A stretch of DNA of 64,000 nt from Rutpela maculata. Taxonomy: Eukaryota; Arthropoda; Insecta; Coleoptera; Cerambycidae. The position numbers and the translations under genes were made by a program. This document shows positions 12,104-23,116 of this stretch, piece by piece. Positions within the stretch are counted from its first letter, which is position 1. The number at the start of each line of letters is the position of its first letter. The stretch is taken from positions 27,149,920 through 27,213,919 of the forward strand of contig OW386285.2 in NCBI GenBank assembly GCA_936432065.2, given 5' to 3'. The notes below the pieces were generated by a model. The model was not told the origin of the DNA. It saw nothing but the letters and a program-made list of their open reading frames with translations, and ran no database searches.

Positions 12104-13040
12104 TTATATTTTTCTGAGGATTCAATTTGATACAAAACGTAAAACTTGGAAAAACTGATTAAAAGAAAGGAGCTCGTACTCCTTTGTGGTCACTTGATCA
12201 ATTAATTTGATTCAAAATAAACAGGATATTTATTTTTTTAAGCAAATCATTAACCAAAGTCTTCACAACTGAAACTATTTTAAATTTAGTAAAATAAATC
12301 TCCAAACATATTTTCTCTATATCGCGTACAGTGGGGTATTTCTCGAATAGCTGGCCAAAATTCAGAATATTCAGCAAGTACACTAAAGTTAATATCGGTA
12401 AGTTTTCGAACTCGCTGATTACGAATCTGGCATTAGAATGTTCAAAAACAAAATGTCAGGTTCAATATGACGAATATGACGAACTAATTAAAAAATTATT
12501 TAAAAAATTAAAAAAAAATGGTTTGGTGCCTTCGATTTCTTTAGTTAAGATTAAAAAAATAATATGACTGAAGTTTATTTTTAAATTCAAGGTAGTTATT
12601 GCATTCTTTGCAAAAGTCTGTAAACTGTTTCTAGACACACTTTTGGACAGAACGGTATTTTATGGAGTTGGATCTTGCAGTTTAACATTAATTTAATTTG
12701 AATTATCTTCATCAAACAGTTTTTTGGAAACATCAGTGACGTTTTAATTGATGAATTTATTTAATTTTCGTCACTGTGTAAACAAGATCACGTTTATTTT
12801 CAATATTCAATAAAAGTGCGATTACTAGAGCGAAAAAAGAAAGACAGGCGTATATTCAATCATCCGCCGAAATTCAAAAATAATACAGATAGTTTTGTGT
12901 TTTTGTTCATTCATACACATAAGAACCAATCAAGTTGTTGAACGAAATAATCTGGGAAAGTTTGTATCAAGTTTTCACATATTTCCATTCCTTGTTTCAC
13001 TAGTTTTGATTTGTCTGTAATTTTCTTGATGCCCTGTATA

Positions 13041-13596
13041 ATATTCATTTCGAATGGTGAAGTTATGTAGTTTGTTTCGTGTATTATTGGTCTGTGGCGT
13101 TTCTCCTTGAGGTTACTTGGTTAATGACCTTACTTTTTTTACATTCACGAATGTGTACAAATATTACCTGTATTAAATGCGATATTTGCTTGCAGTTAGA
13201 CAGTGTAATATTTAGGTGAGTACATTCTTAATATTCAGTAATCCATCATATCCTGTTTCATTTGCGAAATAAAATATATTTCCTGATTTAACTGCGTCTT
13301 CGTATACTTGGCAATTTGAATTAAAGTCTGTTCGCCGATAGAGTCCCGGTGTGACGTCACGCACGTCTGAATTAAGATGCCGTGGGCTCGTTGGTGTTTT
13401 CGAATGCACAGTGGCGTCGCTTTGTTTTATATTTTACTTCATGTATTTAATTAGATTTATTTAAAGGAAATTGAATTATAAGCATATATAATACATCTAT
13501 TGTAAATTTATAGTAATTTAAGTTAAATAAATAAATTGTAATACTGAATTGTTTTGGTTTCAAGTAAAAAATATGATAGAGCATATATTCAAAATA
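13041..13596. other. unassigned sequence with a short repeated motif
   Basis: About 32 bp at 13322-13353 (minus-strand reading CCGGGACTCTATCGGCGAAC then AGACTTTAA) recurs in plus orientation at about 17158-17190. On the coding-like strand both read P-G-(L/F)-Y-(R/Q)-R-T-D-F, so a shared short protein piece is possible, but no family was recognised. Confidence 0.45.
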
Positions 13597-14059
13597 AATA
13601 CAAGTTCTATTGGGTTGAACTGACAGTGATATGGTGGAAGCCGCAGTACTTCATGTCCATGCTCTCTAATTAAATTGTCGACAACAATGTGTTGCTCTGT
13701 TCTGCTCCAGCTGTTCGGAGCAATTCGGCTTTAAATGCGATATCACTGAAATCTATGTTTTTGGTCTTTAACCAGGTTTGTATTTTTTCTTTCGTCCAAG
13801 ATCGGGTTGGCTGTTTCTCTTGAACCCGAGAGTGGTACTTATTATCTAAAACAATAATGCTTGGATTTTGTAACCCCGGCAAAAGTCTCTCTGTCAGCCA
13901 CTTTTCAAAATTTTCAGAGTTCATGTTGTGAAGATAATCTACAGATTCATTCTTGGTGGAGAAAACTAAACTGGCATCTTCAGCAAAGCCATGAATAGAT
14001 CCTGCATGTACAACTATAAATCCGTTACCTTCTGTAGCTGTACGACTTACTGGAATCAT
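13597..14059 (-). pseudogene. DDE transposase relic (Tc1/mariner superfamily type)
   Basis: A 129-codon open stretch (14059 to 13670) continues in another frame to about 13597. In order it shows GFIVVHAGSIHGF, then NSENFEKWLTERLLP, then SIIVLDNKYHSR, where the D of LDN is the expected second catalytic residue (family form MDNAxYHS). After the frame change near 13680 comes GHEVLRLPPYHCQFNPIELV, in which the E of NPIE is the third catalytic residue. These are hallmarks of a Tc1/mariner-type DDE endonuclease. The N-terminal DNA-binding part and first catalytic Asp are not seen upstream. One frameshift and the missing N-terminus make it a dead copy. Terminal repeats were not identified, so element limits are unknown. 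Confidence 0.85.
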
Positions 14060-14170
14060 CTTGCTAAGAACGTTTTAATCCTCATCTGCTAAAGTCTAAG
14101 AACACTACATCCTTTTTAAAGGAAATGTCTAATTTTTTAATCACTTTATATAAACTGGTACGGCCAATAT

Positions 14171-15358
14171 CAACTATTCATACCTATCAAACCGTAGCCA
14201 AATAGTTAGAAATCCAAATTATTCTAATAAACTAATTATAAAGTATGGGGTGCCCCAAGGTTCCGTTCTTGGCCCAATTCTTTTTTTATTATATATTAAC
14301 GACCTGACAAAAATTAATATTGAAGGAAAATTTACTTTATTTGCTGACGACACCACCATATTGTGGCACAATAAAGATGCTAATGTCCTTCAGCAAATGG
14401 TATCGGCCGATATAAATAAGGTCAAAGAGTGGTGCTTTCTTTCAACATTAACAAAACAAACATAACTACATTTCATTGCAATTTAACAAACATCCCCCTA
14501 GGTAACCATTTTCTAGAAAATAAACCCTGCTCAAAATTTCTTGGACTAAACATTGACTGCAAGTTAAAATTCAACGAGCACATTAAAATACTTAGTAACA
14601 AACTAGCATCCGGAACCTACGCTATCAGAGTGATCACAAATGAACTGGGTTATGCAGCTGCTAAGACTGCTTATTTTTCATTAATCGAATCACACCTAAG
14701 GTACGGCATTGCCTTCTGGGGAGTATGCAGTAAATATCTTATACAAACAATATTTGTAATTCAAAAACGTGCTATTCGCTACCTGTACAAAACTAGAATT
14801 CGTGAATCATGTAAGCCACTGTTCTTGACACATAGAATTCTCACTGTGATATCCATTTACATTCTAGAAACAGTTTGTTTAGTTCATAAGCATAGAAGTA
14901 ATATCATAAGTACTCCCTCCATACATGTAACTCGGCAAGTCAATAATGTTGCTCTGCCAATTCCCAGATCCACCCTAGTCAAAGACTCAATTATTTACAA
15001 TGGCTATAAGATGTTCAATCACTTACCAAATAATATTAAAGAAATAAGCTCAAATACAAACTTCAGAAAGGCGGTTAAAAGCCTGTTAATTGTTAAACCT
15101 TATTATAACTTAAACGAGTACTATAATGACACATTGTAATTAGACATTAACTACCTTATTTTATCGTCCTTTTTGACTTTTTATATTAGCTATTTTTATT
15201 ATTGTATTAAAATTTATATGTAATCTGCGTTTTGTATTTATGTAATGTAGGTGCACTCTGTAAACTATATATGCTATGTACTTATGCTTATTTACTTTGT
15301 TAATGAGAAACTCTTTCTTCTGAACAATAAAGTATATTTTGATTTGATTTGATTTGAT
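14171..15358 (+). pseudogene. LINE copy: RT C-terminal half and 3' tail (CR1/Jockey-like)
   Basis: The best-preserved retrotransposon piece in the window. It opens within the RT domain (YLSNRSQIV), then YGVPQGSVLGPILF, YINDL and FTLFADDTTILW with the catalytic Asp pair intact. One frameshift near 14430 joins this to a second open frame running to 15139. That frame carries the thumb and C-terminus: FLGLNIDCKLKFNEHI, then SHLRYGIAFWG, then VIQKRAIRYLY, then KMFNHLPNNIKE. After the stop there is about 190 bp of AT-rich 3' UTR with an AATAAA signal near 15327. The copy ends in four GATTT repeats (15339-15357), a tandem-repeat tail of the kind used by CR1-like LINEs instead of poly(A). The 5' part is missing, as expected from incomplete target-primed reverse transcription. 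Confidence 0.9.
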
Positions 15359-15626
15359 ATTGCTTTAGATTTTAGCTCTTCTAAAAGGGTAGCTAAGGAA
15401 TAGGGATTGCAATACCGGTTAACCGGTTATCAGGACAAAAAACACATGACGATAATTACCGGTTATTTTAATTTTTTACCGGTTATTTCGGTAAATTCTG
15501 AACTTACGATATGTCACGTATTCAACATTTCTATTTATGTCAGTGACCAGTATTCACTAAATACAGAGTGACTGTCCCAACACTGAGCACTTTTAACAAA
15601 AAATAAATAATTTTATAAAAAGTAAA

Positions 15627-15828
15627 ATCCAAACACCAAGCCTTAAGAAATACAATATCTTGCGACAGGAAATTGAATATTTCACTGCCGCAAATATCCG
15701 TGGAATACATTTAGAAGTATGTTAATACCAATTCATATTAACTTATCCACCCACCAATATCGATTGAGGAAGGGCATCTTCAGCTGGTGGTATTTTATGC
15801 ACAAATATCAGGCAACTAACAGATATAG
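15627..15828 (+). pseudogene. hAT transposase dimerisation-domain relic, copy 1
   Basis: In broken plus frames this reads NILRQEIEYFTAANIRGIHL, then LTYPPTNID, then GRASSAGGILCTNIRQLTD. This follows the hAT C-terminal dimerisation domain, whose conserved core is L-x-x-P-P-(T/S)-S-x-x-x-E-R-x-F-S-x-A-G followed by R-x-x-L. Stops interrupt it after LEVC and NID. It is cut at the RQLTDI position by the family G insertion and resumes beyond 16464. The same segment is present in copy 2. The catalytic core of the transposase is absent from both copies. Confidence 0.85.
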
Positions 15829-16464
15829 AAAAACCGCTGCCCAAGGGATCACTACTTCCACATCCAGATTTTCTATCCAAGTCACTCACAACGAAAAAAT
15901 TTTGTATGTGGAAATAATTGTTTATGGAACTTTAATAATATTATCTTTGAGATCCTCTACTCCAAAAACCCATAAAACGATACCCCACATCGGTAGTGGG
16001 GTGGGGGTGGTGACAGGTGGTGGTAGTGGAGTGGCCGAAGTAAATCACAATTTTTTTTCATCCCCTTTAATAACAGGGTGGGGGTGGCAATGGGGGTGGG
16101 TAATGCCAATTTCTTTTTGATACCTTAGCTTCTCTTGTATATACTAAATATCAATTTTATGGACTCTTATCAGCTTGATTTACCTATTTAACCCAAATTT
16201 ACCCTCCAATCCTTCGACGGAACAAGATGAAATATAATCTAGTTCTAGATCACATTGAAGTACATATGTGTACCAAGTTTCAAGTCAATATCTCAAACGG
16301 TTCCAGAGTAAACGTGCGCACAAAAAAGTTACAGACAGACAGAAAATTTTTTTTCGCTCAAACTTAAAATCTCGACGTTTCATGACTTTCTAAGCCTATT
16401 TGAACAATAAAAATTTTTAAAAATTTTTTTGTCGTTACTATACTTCCACTGGATGTGGAAGTAA
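15829..16464 (+). repeat. family G repeat, copy 1, nested in hAT copy 1
   Basis: Starts AAAACCGCTGCCCAAGG, then CACTACTTCCACATCCAG, and ends with a hairpin TACTTCCAC-TGGAT-GTGGAAGTA. The 3' half of that hairpin is also the inverse of the subterminal 5' sequence. Interior landmarks are a C/G-rich GTGGGGGTGG tract, TTTACCC repeats, CAAGTCAATATCTC, ACGTGCGCAC and an ACAGACAGACAG tract. The uninterrupted hAT copy 2 shows the empty site (GATATAG...AAAACTAACCC), so both edges are known to within a few bases. No protein is encoded; the 133-codon plus frame here is spurious. Confidence 0.85.
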
Positions 16465-16862
16465 AACTAACCCTTTTAACAGGCTATTTTTATAAAATAT
16501 TGTATTTTTAAATTAGGTATTCAGTAAATGCCCTATTTGAGTTTGTTTGTAATTTTTGTTATTTAAGTTGATATTTTTGTTATTTACAGAATAATTATTT
16601 ATTTAAATTTATTTCATTTATATTTTTTCCTTTTGATAAAAAACCTTTTGTCTGTTCATTATATTAAATATATGTATATAAAAATGTTTTTTATTAAATT
16701 TAGATAATTGTGTACATGGAAAAAGACAATTGCCATTTTCGCCACCCCAATCATTCATTTTAAAAATTAGCGGTAATTACCGGTTAACCGGTTATTTCCA
16801 TTTTTATTTACCGATTTACCGGTTATTAAAATTTCCGGTAAATTGCAATCCCTACTAAGGAA

Positions 16863-17458
16863 ATATGTTTATGATCGGAACAATAGAACAAGACTAAAAT
16901 GGCCCTCTTAGGCACTAATTGAACTAAGTGCACTATACCTGCTATACCCGACTTCCGAGAAAATCGACCCGCCTCTGAAATCGCCAGCCGCATTCGACAA
17001 CGACACGCGTTACGCAAATTGGTTTGCTATCGAACAATAGAAATGTCTCACGTCGGTCTTGACCACAAAGATTAAAACTTACTTTACAGATTAGGTTACA
17101 AATATTATTTCAATAAAGACAAGGAGGGATAGAGCTCCGGACGATATTCCTTACACTATACGACCGGGATTCTATCAGCGAACAGACTTTAAGTTCTTTC
17201 TTCTAAATTCCTTCAAGAGACGCTAATGACAAACGACAACATGGTATACTTTTACGTTAGCAGAGTATTAAAGTATAACTCAATTTAGACTGTTTTATAA
17301 GAAGTCCTCGATCATTAGTAACATAAAACTTCTGTAGGATTAGTGTGTTTAAGTTGAATGTCTGGGTATGAAAGAAGGAAAACATTTTTCTAACAATGAA
17401 GCAGTCGATTCTTTGTTTATTAAATAGTAAAAAAACCACTACTCTTCTGCAAATTCAC
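16863..17458. other. unassigned sequence
   Basis: Holds the plus-oriented partner (about 17158-17190) of the short motif at 13322-13353. It reads RPGFYQRTDF in one plus frame. Nothing else was recognised. Confidence 0.45.
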
Positions 17459-17530
17459 GGGTTGGGGGTAGCTCGACTTTTGGTGCCTCATCGGTCGGTG
17501 ATTGGCCTTAGAGCGGAAATAAGACGACGC
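17459..17530 (+). repeat. dispersed repeat, copy 1 (partner at 59067), LINE 3'-end-like
   Basis: Shares GGTTGGGGGTAGCTCG, then GTCGGTGAT, GGCC and GCGGAAATA with 59067-59130 in the same orientation. The 59-kb copy is followed by TAAATAAATAGATT and a run of As, like a LINE 3' end. Here it is followed within 50 bp by AATAATAAT. A LINE 3' UTR is the likely source, but no coding part is attached. Confidence 0.55.
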
Positions 17531-18198
17531 CGTCGTTAGAAAAATGAACTAAAAAAGTAATAATAATGATTTATTTATTTGCCAATTCTCACCAAGTTGT
17601 TTTATGGCTTTGCTTTTTATAGAATATAGACATTTAATAGCATTATAGGAGAAATGTGGTTCATTGGATCAAGTGCGATCAAACTCAGCAGAGGGTTTTA
17701 TTTTGTTACAAATTCCTGGTAAATTGGATTAACACTTCAGACTCTCCAGACGGACGCCTGTAAAAACGGAGAAGGGTCGTCACATCTTTATTACGTCTGA
17801 CATGTGGTTTCTGTATATAAATCCTTAAAATCACTGCGTTTTGTTGATTGATATTGCTTTGTTTTTATGATACAGTGGTGAGTGAATATTGTGTCTGTTC
17901 TTCCATTATTGTTTTCACTTATATAAAATCGTCATTTGGATTTCATACCTATTTGATTGAGTCCATATTATATTAAATTATCACATTAAAGAAATGTGCG
18001 TCATGTTGTTAAATAAATAAATAAATAAAAAGTGCCTTTATTCATTGATATAATGTTTGTCTATCTGTATCTTTGTATGTATATATTTTTGGAGTTTAAT
18101 CATCTTGTAAGTAAGTGCTTTTGTGATAAACATAAAACTTGAAATATTACTTATATGTTGTGTTATAATAAAACTTAATTAATCTTTTTCATCGGATT
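17531..18198. other. unassigned AT-rich sequence
   Basis: A short (AAAT)n tract lies at about 18011-18030. Nothing else was recognised. Confidence 0.5.
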
Positions 18199-18236
18199 TG
18201 ATTTACCAGTGTGTGGTAGACATTGCTGCCACTCCC
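18199..18236 (-). repeat. short LINE-3'-end-like repeat, copy 1
   Basis: GATTTACCAG, GGTAG and CATTGCTGCCACTCC match 24502-24537 with few changes. In the second copy the motif is preceded by a (GATT)n run, which on the minus strand would be a LINE tail of AATC repeats. Strand is inferred from that tail. Confidence 0.5.
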
Positions 18237-18504
18237 GGGAAACATACCGTTTCTGATTTCGGGAGGGCATATATCGTATTTTTTTAAATCTTCATTTGTT
18301 TAATATTACCACAAAGCTGAAATATAATGCAATTAAATAATATAAACTAAAAGGATAAGATTCGGCAAAGCCGCTTTTCAGTCTTGCCTAAAAATCTTAA
18401 ATTCTAAGTATACTAGCTCTAATAAAATAATTTAAACAATCACATTATGTTAAATAAAAGCTTACTTACAACAAATTAAAGGAAGCATTATACTGTTCGC
18501 CGAT

Positions 18505-18832
18505 TTACTGAACTTTGTATATAATTGTTACACATTCAATAGGATACTCTTCGCAGTTTTCTTGTAAATAATGTTAGTTTTAGACATTTTTAATTTTATA
18601 ATACCAACTTAGTTGGTGAAACACCCAGTATAAAATAAAAAGGAAAAAAAAACTATAAACAAAATATGTGGGTTTTGAACCCGGGTATATTAATAAAATA
18701 TATATATATAAATGGATATTAGAAGCACCAGATTTCTATTCAATTACAAAAGCATAAAAAATAAAATCTTTTTTTCAAATTTAAATAATTAATAACTTTT
18801 TTATTTACTGATCGACTTTGTTCAAAAACAAT
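18505..18832 (-). repeat. family F repeat, copy 2, left part
   Basis: Contains TACTCTTCGCAG, TTGTAAATAATGTTAG and ACTTAGTTGGTGAAACAC. At about 18666-18682 lies GTGGGTTTTGAACCCGGGTA, the inverse of a tRNA B-box-like GGGTTCAAAACCC. The copy stops at GTTCAAAAACAATA (18832) and resumes at 20217 with AATAGGGTAGCTAACAC. The joined order matches the uninterrupted copies, so a transposon (18833-20216) landed in it. Confidence 0.75.
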
Positions 18833-20216
18833 AAAGTCGGGGAGCCCTCCCTAACTAACTGTGCGTGCACCTCCTCCGATCCTTGGGGACAATGTTTTTC
18901 ATAAAGTGTAAAGCCTAAGGAACAATTTAAGACATGTCCTAAAAAAAACTGGCTGTACTTTCAAAATGGTGGCCATATGTTAAAAAAACTGTTGCAATGT
19001 TATTTTTGTCATTTAACACAAAAACTAAAAAACATGGACAAAAACTTTTTCACAAAAAAACAACGCGCATAAAATTTTCTACAATTTTGTTCTTATACAA
19101 TATTTTAATATTTTGATAATGATTTGATTTGATATTTTGATGAATATTTTGATTCTAGATAAACGAGTCCAAAATTAAGAAAACATGGAAATTCATATAT
19201 CGGTAAATCATTTAGAGGAAATAACTTTGACAATTAATGTAAGGCGTATAATATAACTTTATATTATTAACATAACAAAAAATAAAATAAACTGAAAAAA
19301 AAATTAATAATAATGGTAATAATATTATAATTTGCAGTCATTTATCTCGAAAACGGTAACAATGGGTTATGAACAGATTAGGGTTAAAAGTATTGATAGT
19401 GACATCTTTTGGATTCTGCTGGCTCATTCCAATAAAATTAAATGTAAATTACTCATTGATACCGGATTTAGCAATAAAGGAAGGCTTATTAACATATCCG
19501 CATTAGAAGAAGAGTACGGACCTCGAAAATGTTCGGCATTACTGGGCCTTCATTAATTTACTAATTGCCATTAGACGGAAATGTGGTGATAAAGATTTGT
19601 CAATTGACATCAAAGTTGATTTTTCTTCGATTCCACCATCAAGAGCTTGCTTTGTCGAGCATATTAAAAGGAATGTTTACCAAACGCGTATTTGGCGATT
19701 ATCCGACGAAGGTATTCACAATATTCCAAAGCCTTAGAATGATTATGGATCGCAAGAAAATGGAGAACCTCTTTGGTGCTCAGCAGATAAAATACTGCCT
19801 CAATCGCTTCCTGAAATTCTTCAGGAGATGATTCCAAATCAAATCATAATAGACGAAAGTGAGGATGATGATATCATAAATGAAGCAATAGAGGAAGAAG
19901 ACTTGAAAGAAATATTCGATGTATCGGGACACAGCGATAGTGAATCTCAAAGCGAATGAGGTGTTACTTACGTTTTATATTGAATTTTATATTTTATTTT
20001 AAAAGCTGAATCATTTATCTTGAAAATGGTAACTCCTACCCAAATATTGTATAGGAACAAAATTGTAGAAAATTTTATGCACTTTGTTTTTTGTGCAGAA
20101 AGTTTATCTCCATCTTTTTTAGTTTTTGTGTTAAATATCAAAATCAATATAACATTGTCCTCAAAGATCGAGGGGGGGGGGGCACGGGGGTGCAGTTATT
20201 AGGGTGTGCTCCCGTA
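18833..20216 (+). mobile_element. transposon with long terminal inverted repeats inserted in family F
   Basis: The ends are inverted: GGGGAGCCCTCCCTAACTAAC at the left, and the right end, read backwards, begins GGGAGCACACCCTAATAAC. The two ends then share a TCGATC/CCGATC stretch, GGACAATGTT, and farther in ATAAAATTTTCTACAATTTTG (left 19070-19090) against its inverse (right, about 20057-20077). Total arm length is about 250 bp. The element sits precisely in the gap of the split family F copy, and AATA at both junctions may be target duplication. It carries a broken protein (19332-19959). The superfamily is not determined. Confidence 0.7.
19332..19959 (+). pseudogene. relic of a TE-encoded protein, internally deleted
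   Basis: The first open stretch reads VKSIDSDIFWILLAHSN, then GRLINISALEEEYGPRKCSA and LLGLH. This resembles a region of uncharacterised TE-encoded proteins of animals that continue with A-F-T-G-C-D. Here the sequence breaks off right after LLGLH. After a frame change it continues DFSSIPPSRACFVEHIKRNV, then YQTRIWRLSD, an in-frame stop near 19735, GEPLWCSADKILPQSLPEIL, and an acidic tail EDDDIINEAIEEEDLKE to a stop at 19959. The middle of the protein is deleted. The family match is from memory of similar proteins and is not database-checked. In related proteins the C-terminus often carries a cysteine-rich CXC block, which this relic lacks. Confidence 0.65.
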
Positions 20217-20455
20217 GTAATAGGGTAGCTAACACTAACTTACTGTCAAATTTTCAACACAATCAGACTTTTATTTCTTAAGTTATCGTGCTTACGAGAA
20301 ACGTGCGTGACGGACAGACGGACATTTTGAAAATTGTTCAGAATTCGTTCACTAACACAATGATATGAAAACTTTTTCTCTACATTTCCGGTTTTAGACA
20401 TGTGCCAATCAAATGCAATGTACTCTTCGTTTTCGTATTTGCGAAGAGTATAATG
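20217..20455 (-). repeat. family F repeat, copy 2, right part
   Basis: Continuation of 18505-18832 after the inserted transposon. It has GCTAACACTAACTTACTGTC, ACGGACAGACGGACATTTTG (GTCC/GTCT tract on the minus strand), TTCGTTCACTAACACAATG, and the terminal hairpin-forming TACTCTTCG...GCGAAGAGTA (20422-20451). Confidence 0.8.
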
Positions 20456-20962
20456 ACACAGGTCTACAAGATAAAAAATTCTTCTCCTAAGGTTCTCATC
20501 TAACTTTTCTGAAGTATTTTGACGGGCTGAAGTCAATTGTGGACGCACAAAAATTTCTTATTGTGTCAGTTTTTCTCCACCCTATTATCCCCCAAAATAG
20601 AGCCAAAAAAAAAATCTTTTCCTAAGGTTCTAACCTAACTTTTGACGCGCTGAAATCAATTTTTTACAAACAAAATTGTGCGTGTTCCATTATTTATAGC
20701 AGTTTTTGTTTGTTGTATTAATTTTGTTCGTTCTTTCTTTACGTTCTCTTCTTCCCGTTCCTTGATCCAAAGTTGCAGTGGTATGTATCTTCTTGTGTGC
20801 CTGTTGTTTCTTCTATAGCTTTTCCGAAGATTTAGTAACTTTCTTAGATCCGAAATATTCAATACCGTAAAAAATCTACAAGTGTTATATTTTGAACGCA
20901 AAATCTGTTCATTTCACTTCGGAAAAATTCATAGAGGCCTGAAATTTTGTACACGTTATTAA
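20456..20962. other. unassigned sequence with a local duplication
   Basis: About 30 bp around CCTAAGGTTCT and CTAACTTTT is duplicated (near 20487 and 20619), followed in both by GCTGAA and TCAATT. Otherwise nothing was recognised. Confidence 0.5.
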
Positions 20963-21368
20963 GACCCTTCCAGACCATGTAACAAAACGTGTTAAATAAC
21001 AAAGTTTTATAACTTGTTAGAGAAAAGAAAGGAAAAAAGTTATAAAACACAGTGTTGCACAACATTTTTCTTGTTATATAATATGTTGTATGTTATCCAT
21101 CAGATGTCGGTAAAGATCAAAAGAAATTATAAAACTTTGTTGTATAACACGTCTACACTTGAAAAAATGTTATTGAAACATTTACTCCGGCACTGGCGTT
21201 TGGCGTAATAATGAATTTCGATACGAAAAATTATGTACACTATTTTGTTTTGTTATATAATCTGGATGCCTCGGTTATATTATAACAAGTTACACAATAA
21301 AGTTGCTCAACAAATTTGTTGAACAAATTTGTTATTTAACATGTTTTGTTACATAGTCTGGAACGGCC
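20963..21368. mobile_element. MITE with TTAA-flanked inverted ends
   Basis: The left end GACCCTTCCAGACCATG then TAACAAAACGTGTTAAATAAC pairs with the inverse at the right (GTTATTTAACATGTTTTG then TTACATAGTCTGGAACGGCC), about 40 bp. TTAA stands at both junctions (20959-20962 and 21369-21372), which would fit a piggyBac-type target site. The flanks GTTA...TAAC also mirror each other, so the TTAA could instead belong to the inverted repeat. Interior is AT-rich with TTGTTATATAA words and no coding sequence. Confidence 0.65.
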
Positions 21369-21572
21369 TTAATAACAACATTTTTGAATATATTCACATT
21401 TTTTAACACTTTATGCATGGTAATCCAAATCTTGGAGGTCACCTTCCATTATAACTTAAAAGAATGTTTGCACAAAATATCAGCCCTCTGATGGGACTTT
21501 TTCGAAGCAGCTAATGGCTGGACGATTGGAAAAATACTGTGTTACCTTTTAGGTTCTTAAGATATTGGACTA

Positions 21573-22262
21573 TTACTTCCACATCCAGTGGAAGTATAGT
21601 AACGACAAAAAAAATTTTAAAATTTTTTATTGTTCAAATAGGCTTAGAATGTCATGGAACGTCGAGATTTTAAGTTTGAGCGAAAAAAAAAATTTCTATC
21701 GGTCTGTAACTTTTTTTTGTGCGCACGTTTACTCTGGAACCGTTTAAGATATTGACTTGAAATTTGGTACACGTATGTATTTTAACGTGATCTGGAACTA
21801 GATTATATTTTCAACTTGTTCCATCGAAGGGTTGGGGTAAATTGGGGTAAATTTGGGGTAAATAGGTAAATTAAGCAGGTAAGAGTCCAGAAAATTGGTA
21901 TTTAGTATATTAGAGAGAAGCTAAAGTCTCAAAAAAATTTTTGGCATTAGCCACCCCCATTACCATCGTCATTATTAAAGGGGATGAAAAAAAAATTGTA
22001 ATTTAGTGTGTGTGTGTACAAGAACCAGAAACCTCAAAATATGTTTTTACTTCATCCACCCCCACTACCACCCCCTAGCACCACCCCCACCCCACTACCG
22101 ATGTGGGGTATCGTTTTATAGGTTTTTGGGGTAGAGGATTTCAAATATTATATTATTAAAATTCCATAAGCAATTATTTCCACATACAAATTTTTTTCGT
22201 TGTGAGTGACTTGGATAGAAAATCTGGATGTGGAAGTAGTGATTCCTTGGGCAGCGGTTTTT
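21573..22262 (-). repeat. family G repeat, copy 2, near full length
   Basis: Minus-oriented. On the plus strand it begins with the hairpin TTACTTCCACATCCAGTGGAAGTA, then AGTAACGAC. It continues through CGGTCTGTAAC, GTGCGCACGTTTACTC and GACTTGAAATTTGGTACAC to GGGTAAATTGGGGTAAATT and a C-rich tract with CCCCACTACC. It ends CTGGATGTGGAAGTAGTG then ATTCCTTGGGCAGCGG. It matches the nested hAT copies along its whole length. No protein is encoded. Confidence 0.85.
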
Positions 22263-23116
22263 TTTTTCAGCCACTCGCTATTTATTATTTGTTGGGAACA
22301 AAAATCTAATCACTACATGGTCTCAAATGATATTGCAGATTTTTCTGATACAAAAATGTTTTAATGCACCAATCCTGAAAACCAAAAATAGACACGTGAA
22401 AATTATTATCACTCTACAGATTTAATAATAATTTTAAACTTAACAGATAAAATAGATCTAGATAATTTGCCGAAATGAAACGCCGAAATTTTATTAACTT
22501 TATTTTGATGCCTTTGATCCTGACTTTCAAGTTTATTTAGTTAATATTTTCAAGCTGCATGTTTATGTCGAATACAAAGTAACAGATTTGTGTTTAAAAT
22601 TTGTGGCTTCTTAAAACTTTACGGACCAGAGAGAAACTTTTGAACTTCAGTAAGCGGATTTCATGCAGTTAGCGTTTGCGATACAAATTAGTAAACACGT
22701 TGTTTACAGAAAAGTTACTTTGCTTTTTCTTTATGTATATTTTGAAGTTGAGAGAGGTAAATGACATTTTTTTCACCCCATCAACCTTATCTAAGAGGTA
22801 AGGTAACCAGGTATGTTGTTAAGTATCATGTCTAATTTTCTCGTATTATTTGTAGGATTTCGTTACCGGCTATATTTTAATTTAATTTTTAGTTAAAATT
22901 TCACTGCACGTGGAAAATACGCCTGCTTTATGTAATTGTCTGCATATGGGACTAGATTGTATTCTAATTGTATGTAGGTAGGACTTAAATACCGTGGTTG
23001 GAAATTTAGTGGAAGGAAATATATTTTCCAAGGAGATTCATGCTTTAAATGGGAAATTCTAGTAGTGCAGTTCAAAAATCCCCACCAAACAAATAGGCCC
23101 AACAAGTTTATTTTAA
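22263..23116. other. unassigned sequence between two family G copies
   Basis: No coding similarity or repeat was recognised. It separates two same-oriented family G copies, so it is a candidate spacer of a duplication, but its own sequence gives no further clue. Confidence 0.5.

Larger units (their letters stand above)
11209..13040 (-). mobile_element. probable mariner/IS630-type transposon relic
   Basis: The left edge carries ATACAGGATGTTTTAAAAAA and the right edge (near 13020-13040) the inverse of ATACAGGGCATC. These resemble the ATACAGGGTG-type ends of insect IS630/Tc1/mariner relatives. Between them, on the minus strand, lies a short piece of a transposase C-terminus (12015-12103). A family F repeat (11285-11812) is inserted in it. 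The rest of the interior decodes to nothing recognisable, so the element is old and mostly eroded. The ends are matched by eye over only about 10 bp, so the boundaries are tentative. Confidence 0.4.
15401..16854 (+). mobile_element. hAT element, copy 1, with 8-bp target duplication
   Basis: The termini are inverted repeats: TAGGGATTGCAATACCGG at the left and its inverse ending TTGCAATCCCTA at the right. Subterminal ACCGGTTAACCGGTTAT palindromes lie at both ends. The element is flanked by a perfect 8-bp direct repeat, CTAAGGAA (15393-15400 and 16855-16862), diagnostic of hAT insertion. Removing the inserted family G repeat leaves about 820 bp, matching copy 2 (28782-31707). It keeps a piece of the hAT transposase C-terminus but no complete transposase, so it is a deletion derivative. 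Confidence 0.93.

Noticed and set aside
15719..16120. 133-codon plus open frame
   Set aside because: It runs from hAT sequence into the nested family G repeat, and its G-rich C-terminus is the GTGGGGGTGG core. It is not a gene.
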